From the NCBI GenBank assembly GCA_024638815.1, contig JAHEJM010000031.1, positions 1 through 38,661 of the forward strand: DNA of 38,661 bases, read 5' to 3'. Position numbers and translations under genes: made by a program. The notes beneath the pieces are model-generated. The model was not told the DNA's origin, searched no databases, and was given only the letters and a program-made list of their open reading frames with translations. How positions within the stretch are numbered: the stretch's first letter is position 1; every line of letters begins with the position of its first letter. Shown one piece after another: positions 34,178-38,661 of the stretch. Origin of the DNA: Acidimicrobiales bacterium (GTDB taxonomy: Bacteria; Actinomycetota; Acidimicrobiia; Acidimicrobiales; SZUA-35).

Positions 34178-35764
34178 TTACGGCCGGGTCTCGATGTCGG
34201 CCAGCACGTCGGCGATGCGGGTGGCGGCGTCGAGGGCAAAGTCCTTGGTCACACCGATCGGTGTGCCGGGAACGGTCTCGCCCAGATGATTGGTGACGGC
34301 GGCCGATCCGTCGGGGTGAAGCCGGATCACCGTTCCGCACCGTTCCGGCAGCTCGGCCTCATCAGTGGCCAGAGCGATCAAACCGATTCGACCCGAATCG
34401 ACATCGTCTCGATCGAGGCCGGCTTTCTGGAAACGACTCATGCCGTCCACAACCGCCACCATGAACGAGCCGCCACCCTCGGGTGACATCGAGATCGGCA
34501 ACGACGTCGTCCACTGCCAGTCCTCGAGATGACGGCGGCCGGTCACCACCCAGAACCCGATGTCGCCCGGTGCGCTGAGGGCGGCCAGCGACAGCACGGC
34601 ATGGCGGGCACAGGCCAGCACGGCCGCCCGGGACCCGACGATGCCCAGCGGTCCCCGTTGGAGAGTCGCCGTCACCGGCACCCAGGGCAGCAGGCTCATG
34701 TCCACAATGGCCCGGTGGAGCTGCTCGGGTATGAGCTCCGGGGTGTCGAACCGGGGCTGCCAGGGGATGGTGGCGTAGGCCACGCTGAACCGGGCGAACA
34801 ACCGGTGATCGGTGTCTCGTTCCCACAGCCCCGGCTCCAGGCGGATGAGACGACTTTTGATTTCCTGCGGATCGGGGTGGGTGAGCCGGTGACGCTCGGC
34901 CACGGCGTCCCGAGTGCGGCGCACCGTGTCGAGGAAGGCGGCGGTCGGGGTGGTCCGGTCGCCGACGCGTCCGGTGGCCGGCGGTCCCGACGACCTGTCC
35001 AAGGGAGGAACGTTGATGGCCCTCGCCGTGGTCTCGGTGTCGTGGAGCTCCTCCGCCCGGGGCATGTCGGAGGCGGGCGGGCGGGCCGGGCGCACCGAGA
35101 AGCAGGCGCTGCCGACCTGGAGGATGCCGTTGCCCAGAAAGGTCGCCTCGGTGACCTCGATCTCGTTGACGATGGCTTGAGCCGATCCCGGCACCACGAT
35201 GACCTGACCGTCCTCCAGTACCTGGATGCCGAACGACACGCCCTTGGTCGATTCACTGAACTCGTAGGTCTTGCCCGGTGTGAGCGCCATGGACGAGCCG
35301 GCGGTGAGACCGGCCACCTGTCGCATCTCCAACTCGAGGCTCGGCGATACACGACTCGAATCGGCGGTCGAATCAGCGACGGCCTCCGGCTCGGTATCGA
35401 GGGCGGCCTCACCATCGTCGGCGATGGGGTCGGCATCGGGAGCGGGGGTGCCGGGAAGCACGATGGCAGGGGCCGCTTCGGTGTCATCGGGGGCCTCCGG
35501 CCCGGGCTCGGTGTCGGGGGCGTCGAAGCGGTCGACGAGATCGGAGATGTCGTGCGGCTCCGTAGCCGACTCGCCGGCCGACGGTTCGTCGACATCGACA
35601 AAGACGGCGTCGACGATGTCGTCGGAACCCACCACCTCATCCTGGCTCCTGTCGAGGAGGCCGAGGATCACCCGGTCATCGTCGTCGCCCGAGCCGGCGG
35701 ACACGACGGTGTCGTAGTCGAGCTCGACGGGCGGTGAATCAGTGTCACCTTCGTCATGGTTCAC
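34178..35764 (-). CDS. FHA-like / FtsK-EccC-like protein lacking the ATPase
   Basis: The start at GTG 35764 is preferred because a TAGACT box at 35843-35848 would begin transcription after the upstream GTG 35842. The protein has 528 residues. The first 140 are acidic and disordered. Residues about 142-226 look like a degenerate FHA domain (SSMALTPGKTYEFSESTKGV, GQVIVVPGSAQAIVNEIEV, GILQVGSACFSVR). From about 276, LTHPDPQEIKSRLIRLEPGL, WERDTDHRLFARFSVAYATI, ATLQRGPLGIVGSRAAVLAC and GDIGFWVVTGRRHLEDWQWT match the segment that precedes the ATPases in EssC/EccC-type FtsK proteins. No Walker A or B follows; the protein ends 100 residues later. No WXG100 or other ESX gene is visible. Function is unknown. 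Confidence 0.7.
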   Translation of the reverse strand: MNHDEGDTDSPPVELDYDTVVSAGSGDDDDRVILGLLDRSQDEVVGSDDIVDAVFVDVDEPSAGESATEPHDISDLVDRFDAPDTEPGPEAPDDTEAAPAIVLPGTPAPDADPIADDGEAALDTEPEAVADSTADSSRVSPSLELEMRQVAGLTAGSSMALTPGKTYEFSESTKGVSFGIQVLEDGQVIVVPGSAQAIVNEIEVTEATFLGNGILQVGSACFSVRPARPPASDMPRAEELHDTETTARAINVPPLDRSSGPPATGRVGDRTTPTAAFLDTVRRTRDAVAERHRLTHPDPQEIKSRLIRLEPGLWERDTDHRLFARFSVAYATIPWQPRFDTPELIPEQLHRAIVDMSLLPWVPVTATLQRGPLGIVGSRAAVLACARHAVLSLAALSAPGDIGFWVVTGRRHLEDWQWTTSLPISMSPEGGGSFMVAVVDGMSRFQKAGLDRDDVDSGRIGLIALATDEAELPERCGTVIRLHPDGSAAVTNHLGETVPGTPIGVTKDFALDAATRIADVLADIETRP

Positions 35765-35842
35765 GTCTGTGCCCGCCTCGTCACCCGCTGTGCGCCTCGC
35801 ATTCTGCCACTCTCCGCCGATGATCCGCCCTCCTGTGTCCAC

Positions 35843-35848
35843 AGTCTA
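35843..35848 (-). promoter_or_regulatory. Probable -10 box of the FHA/EccC-like gene
   Basis: TAGACT (minus strand) would start transcription near 35836, downstream of the GTG at 35842 and 72 bases before GTG 35764. Confidence 0.4.
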
Positions 35849-35875
35849 GGTTGACCGACTCGTCTAACGGGGTTT

Positions 35876-36544
35876 CTACTCTCGACTTGGATCCGGCGTC
35901 GGGAGGTTGACATCCGATCGCAACCGCTGGCACGGCTCCCGGGCCACACATCCGATGAGGTGATCGTTGACGACGCCCATGGCCTGCATGGCGGCGTAGG
36001 CCGTCGTCGGCCCCACGAATCGAAAACCCCGTTGCTTCAGCTCCTTGGCCAGTGCCTTCGAGTCTTCGGTGACAGCCGGGACGTCGGCCAGCCGTCTCGG
36101 AGGGTCAACGTCGAACCGGAACGACCAGACCAGCCCGGCCAGCGACTCGCCGCCCTCCCACATCGAAAGCACGCTGCGGGCATTGCCGATGGTGGCCTCG
36201 ATCTTGCCCCGGTGACGGATGATCGAGCTGTCGTGCAACAGCCGGTTCACGTCGTCGGTCCCGAACCTGGCCACCTGCACGGGATCGAATCGGGCGAAGG
36301 CCTTGCGGAAGCCGTCTCGCTTGCGGAGAATGGTCAGCCACGACAGCCCCGACTGGAACCCCTCCAGGCAGAGCCGTTCCAGCACGGCCCGGTCGTCGAT
36401 CACCGGTCGTCCCCACTCGGTGTCGTGATAGCTCCGGTAGTCGTCGCCGGAGGCACCCCACGGGCATCGGGCCACCCCGTGGTCGTCGACGGCCAGATCA
36501 CCGGCCGTGAGATCGCTGTTCGAACCCAGTTCACCGTCGGCCAC
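35876..36544 (-). CDS. tag: DNA-3-methyladenine glycosylase I
   Basis: Tag removes 3-methyladenine from DNA. Its zinc site is visible: Cys 27 in ARCPWGASG, His 40 in YRSYHDTEWGRP, and His and Cys in VNDHLIGCVARE. The family core LCLEGFQSGLSWLTILRKRD and FRFVGPTTAYAAMQAMGVVN is intact. The N-terminus is about 23 residues longer than in E. coli. The GTG start is supported by TAGGCT 6 bases upstream. It is the third alkylated-base glycosylase in the window besides the two AlkA types. Confidence 0.95.
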   Translation of the reverse strand: MADGELGSNSDLTAGDLAVDDHGVARCPWGASGDDYRSYHDTEWGRPVIDDRAVLERLCLEGFQSGLSWLTILRKRDGFRKAFARFDPVQVARFGTDDVNRLLHDSSIIRHRGKIEATIGNARSVLSMWEGGESLAGLVWSFRFDVDPPRRLADVPAVTEDSKALAKELKQRGFRFVGPTTAYAAMQAMGVVNDHLIGCVAREPCQRLRSDVNLPTPDPSRE

Positions 36545-36550
36545 TGTTCG

Positions 36551-36556
36551 AGCCTA
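36551..36556 (-). promoter_or_regulatory. -10 box of tag, leaderless
   Basis: TAGGCT (minus strand) ends 6 bases before GTG 36544. Confidence 0.6.
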
Positions 36557-36636
36557 AGTGCGGCGCGCCGTCGCCCGCCACCTGAGGTCCGGTTGCCGCC
36601 CGAACGCTCCGGCGACGTGGCGCAGCCTTGAAGGAC

Positions 36637-37479
36637 TCAATCCCCAACGGAGCCGAAAGCGGCCAGGGCCACCCCGGTCAGACCCAGGGTGACGCCGAGG
36701 ACCTGCCACCACCGCATGCGTTCGGAGGAAAACGCCACGGCCAGGCCGGTGGTCACGGCCGGGTAGAGCGATCCGGCCACCACAACCAGGGCCACGCTGC
36801 CCCGCTGGACCCCTGCGGTGAAGGCGGCGATACCGGCGGTTCCCAGCAAGCCGGAGACGAAGGACAGGGTCCGGGCTTCCAGTCGGGGAAGCACATCGAC
36901 GCCTCGGGCCGTCGACACCAGGGCCAGGGCGGCAACGATGACGGTGCGTTGGGACACGACCGGCCACATGCCACTTTCGACCGAGGTGGCGGTGAGAACG
37001 GAGTAGGCCGAACCGAAGCACAGGCCGCCGCCTATCCCGTAGGCCAACCCGACAAGGGCCCGATGGCCGAGATGGGGGGAGATGGTCATGGGTACGATGG
37101 CGGCCAGAGCCAGCACCACACCGAACGAGGTCAGTCTCGACGGCGGTTCACCCCGGATGGCGGCCACCACAATGGGGATGGCGGCGGTCACCACTGACAG
37201 CGACGGCGACACGATGCCCACCGACGACGCCGTCATACCGGTGTAGAGAAGGGTAAGGGCGGCGGCGATGAGCACCCCGGTCAGCGCCCCCAGGGCCACA
37301 TCGGCCATGAGTACACGGCTGGCCACGATTTGGGTCAAGGTCAGGGCGGTGAGCGTGCCGGCCACTGCGGCCAGGGTGACCAGGGGGACGGCTCTGGTTC
37401 GACGCCCGGCCTGGGACGCCAGAAAGTCGCCGACCCCGATTCCCAGCGATGACAGCAACCCGAGGGCCAGTGCCAGCAC
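36637..37479 (-). CDS. EamA/DMT-family membrane transporter
   Basis: The protein has 280 residues with about ten hydrophobic helices in two similar halves, the EamA drug/metabolite exporter layout. Typical segments are LLSSLGIGVGDFLASQAGRR, LLYTGMTASSVGIVSPSLSV, GIAAFTAGVQRGSVALVVVA and VAFSSERMRWWQVLGVTLGL. The GTG at 37479 is chosen because it lies just after the stop of the zinc-ribbon gene and opens directly into the first helix. The longer in-frame version would overlap that gene. The substrate is unknown. It is probably co-transcribed with the zinc-ribbon gene. Confidence 0.87.
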   Translation of the reverse strand: MLALALGLLSSLGIGVGDFLASQAGRRTRAVPLVTLAAVAGTLTALTLTQIVASRVLMADVALGALTGVLIAAALTLLYTGMTASSVGIVSPSLSVVTAAIPIVVAAIRGEPPSRLTSFGVVLALAAIVPMTISPHLGHRALVGLAYGIGGGLCFGSAYSVLTATSVESGMWPVVSQRTVIVAALALVSTARGVDVLPRLEARTLSFVSGLLGTAGIAAFTAGVQRGSVALVVVAGSLYPAVTTGLAVAFSSERMRWWQVLGVTLGLTGVALAAFGSVGD

Positions 37480-37483
37480 GTGG

Positions 37484-37825
37484 CTACTCGTGTTCGTCCC
37501 TGGTGGGAAGCTGATCGGGCATGAGGGCGGTTCCGCTTTGCCGCTGCTCGTCGATGAGGTCCCGGTCACAGCTCCAGCACAGGTAGTCGGCCGTGGTTGA
37601 CACGATCGACAGTTGGGTGCCGCGCGACTTCTCGATCACCGCCACCGGGGCGGCATAGAGGTCGTGGGAACCACAACGCGGACATCGACGCCTGGGGTCG
37701 CGCTGCCACGTGGTACCGCAGACGCCGCAGGTGATGGTGATGATGTCGTCGGTCGGCTTGCCTGACAGCTCGTCGGTTTCCCCGCACCCGGGGCATGAGA
37801 TCTCATCGGCCGAGGGGGAACCCAT
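37484..37825 (-). CDS. Small double zinc-ribbon protein
   Basis: The protein has 113 residues from ATG 37825, the start supported by TAGCCT 6 bases upstream. It holds three CxxC pairs (CPGCGE, CGVCGTTW and CPRCGSHDL) and a fourth, CWSC, near the end. These could form two zinc ribbons. There is a basic stretch RDPRRRC between the second and third pairs. No catalytic domain is present. Such proteins bind nucleic acid or protein partners. It is followed 4 bases later by the EamA transporter gene, an order with no obvious functional meaning. Confidence 0.75.
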   Translation of the reverse strand: MGSPSADEISCPGCGETDELSGKPTDDIITITCGVCGTTWQRDPRRRCPRCGSHDLYAAPVAVIEKSRGTQLSIVSTTADYLCWSCDRDLIDEQRQSGTALMPDQLPTRDEHE

Positions 37826-37831
37826 CACCAC

Positions 37832-37837
37832 AGGCTA
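37832..37837 (-). promoter_or_regulatory. -10 box of the zinc-ribbon gene, leaderless
   Basis: TAGCCT (minus strand) ends 6 bases before ATG 37825. Confidence 0.55.
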
Positions 37838-37959
37838 GCCAACGCCGTCGGCGATCTCCGGGCCGAAGCCGGGCCCGTTGGTCCGGCCCGCCTCGCCGGG
37901 TTCGATTCTCACCCGGGTCGGGCCGACTCGGGCTACCTCATTTGCCGCGACGGCGGTGT

Positions 37960-37965
37960 TAGCGT
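37960..37965 (+). promoter_or_regulatory. Probable -10 box of the LCP gene
   Basis: TAGCGT lies 16 bases before ATG 37982. A Shine-Dalgarno AGGAG at 37972-37976 follows, so this mRNA would have a very short leader. Confidence 0.5.
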
Positions 37966-37981
37966 TGGGCCAGGAGCATCT

Positions 37982-38661
37982 ATGGTCGATCACTATCCCT
38001 CGGGGACCGCCGCCGGTGGCCACGGGTCACCACCTCGATACGACGGGCAGACCGGACCGCCGGCCCAACCCGATTCCCCGCTGCCGAAGCCGGTTCAGCG
38101 TCGTGGCCGGCGTCGCCGCGGTCGGGCCGCAACCGTCATGACGTTCGCTGCGCTCGGACTGGTCCTCCTGGTGGTTCTCGGTGCCATCTGGGGCATTCGC
38201 CGGTACCGGCAGTTCGACTTCGTGGACATCGCCGGGGTGGATCCTCCGGCCTCCGGGCCGACCAACTGGCTGCTGGTCGGCCTCGACAGTCGGGAGGGGG
38301 TGGAGGCCTCCGATCCCAACTCCGCCGCTTTCCTCGGCCCCGATGTCATCCCCGGGGCCCGGGCCGACACCATCATGGTGGCCCGAGTCGACACGTCCAC
38401 CAGTGGGGTGGAGCTGCTGTCGGTGCCCCGTGATCTGTGGGTGCCGATCGTGGGCAAGGGTGAGAACGGTCGTATCAACGGGGCGTTCGACGGACCTGGC
38501 GGTCGGGAGCGGTTGGTGGCCACCGTGGAGTCGGCGTTGCAGATCAACATCCACCACTACGCCGAGGTCAACTTCATCGGCTTCCAGGAGATGGTGGAGG
38601 CTCTCGGGGGCGTTCCCCTGTGGTTCGAGGCCCCGATGCGGGACGCCGCCACCGGTCTCAA
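37982..38661 (+). CDS. LytR-CpsA-Psr (LCP) family cell-wall ligase, 3' end outside window
   Basis: About 226 residues are visible and the frame is open at the window end. A polar Pro-rich N-terminus and a basic patch (QRRGRRRRGRAA) precede one membrane helix (TFAALGLVLLVVLGAIWGI). The extracellular LCP domain begins with TNWLLVGLDSREG and contains RADTIMVARVDTST, LLSVPRDLWVPI, GRINGAFDGPGG and HHYAEVNFIGFQEMVEALGG. The Asp and Arg residues that bind the polyprenyl pyrophosphate are in place. LCP enzymes attach glycopolymers such as arabinogalactan or teichoic acids to peptidoglycan. The ATG has AGGAG 5 bases upstream. Confidence 0.93.
   Translation, partial: MVDHYPSGTAAGGHGSPPRYDGQTGPPAQPDSPLPKPVQRRGRRRRGRAATVMTFAALGLVLLVVLGAIWGIRRYRQFDFVDIAGVDPPASGPTNWLLVGLDSREGVEASDPNSAAFLGPDVIPGARADTIMVARVDTSTSGVELLSVPRDLWVPIVGKGENGRINGAFDGPGGRERLVATVESALQINIHHYAEVNFIGFQEMVEALGGVPLWFEAPMRDAATGL

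Noticed and set aside
37900..37930. A tRNA-like GGTTCGATTC motif
   Set aside because: The flanking bases do not form the 5-bp T-stem and no acceptor or anticodon arm is found around it. The motif at 23236-23250 is inside a glycosylase gene.

Overview
The window is about 38.7 kb of gene-dense, high-GC DNA from the chromosome of an actinobacterium. The main pointers are a run of actinobacterial marker families (MSMEG_4193-type phosphatase, DUF3090 protein and SCO1664-like kinase-fold protein), a DUF2520 protein beside panC, an OmpATb/ArfA-like BON-OmpA protein, an RskA-like domain, a DUF222-type HNH remnant and a FrhB-family (F420) protein. The gene mix looks more like Acidimicrobiia than Streptomyces or Mycobacterium, but that is inference. 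I found no rRNA, tRNA, CRISPR array, integrase, intact transposase or replication origin.

Layout. 1-8762: the end of an APH-like phosphotransferase gene, a beta-propeller lipoprotein, an unusual single-chain sigma / anti-sigma / membrane / RskA-like protein, a secreted DUF4214 protein and a large one-pass membrane protein with an Excalibur-like C-terminus. 8877-11403: prmA and a Ppx/GppA phosphatase, divergent. 11404-12041: decayed DUF2178 and HTH remnants. 12042-13993: a beta-oxidation pair (thiolase and HSD10-like dehydrogenase), translationally coupled. 14221-16292: alkylation repair (Ada-AlkA fusion and Ogt), translationally coupled. 16429-21747: a DUF4333-like lipoprotein, an RNase II-like enzyme with panB, a DUF2568-like membrane protein, panC and a DUF2520 protein. 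21796-25631: mutM, a second AlkA-like glycosylase and a UvrD-type helicase. 25771-30795: a BON-OmpA protein, a small HTH protein, inorganic pyrophosphatase, a GNAT protein and the phosphatase/DUF3090/SCO1664 module. 30826-32614: a family 5 uracil-DNA glycosylase followed by about 1 kb of decayed accessory DNA. 32611-38661: a small lipoprotein, a FrhB-like protein, an ATPase-less FtsK/EccC-like protein, tag, an EamA transporter with a zinc-ribbon protein, and the start of an LCP family cell-wall ligase.

Themes. Seven DNA-repair genes lie within about 22 kb. Two pantothenate genes and a candidate third enzyme lie within about 3.2 kb, and a 29-bp scar suggests they were once adjacent. Seventeen genes have a TANNNT box ending 5-9 bases before the start codon, which indicates that leaderless mRNAs are the usual form here; I used this to choose several starts.

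The most unusual items are the membrane-tethered sigma factor fused to its apparent anti-sigma and sensor domains, with a perfect 11-bp inverted repeat upstream, and the FHA-like/EccC-like protein that has no P-loop ATPase.
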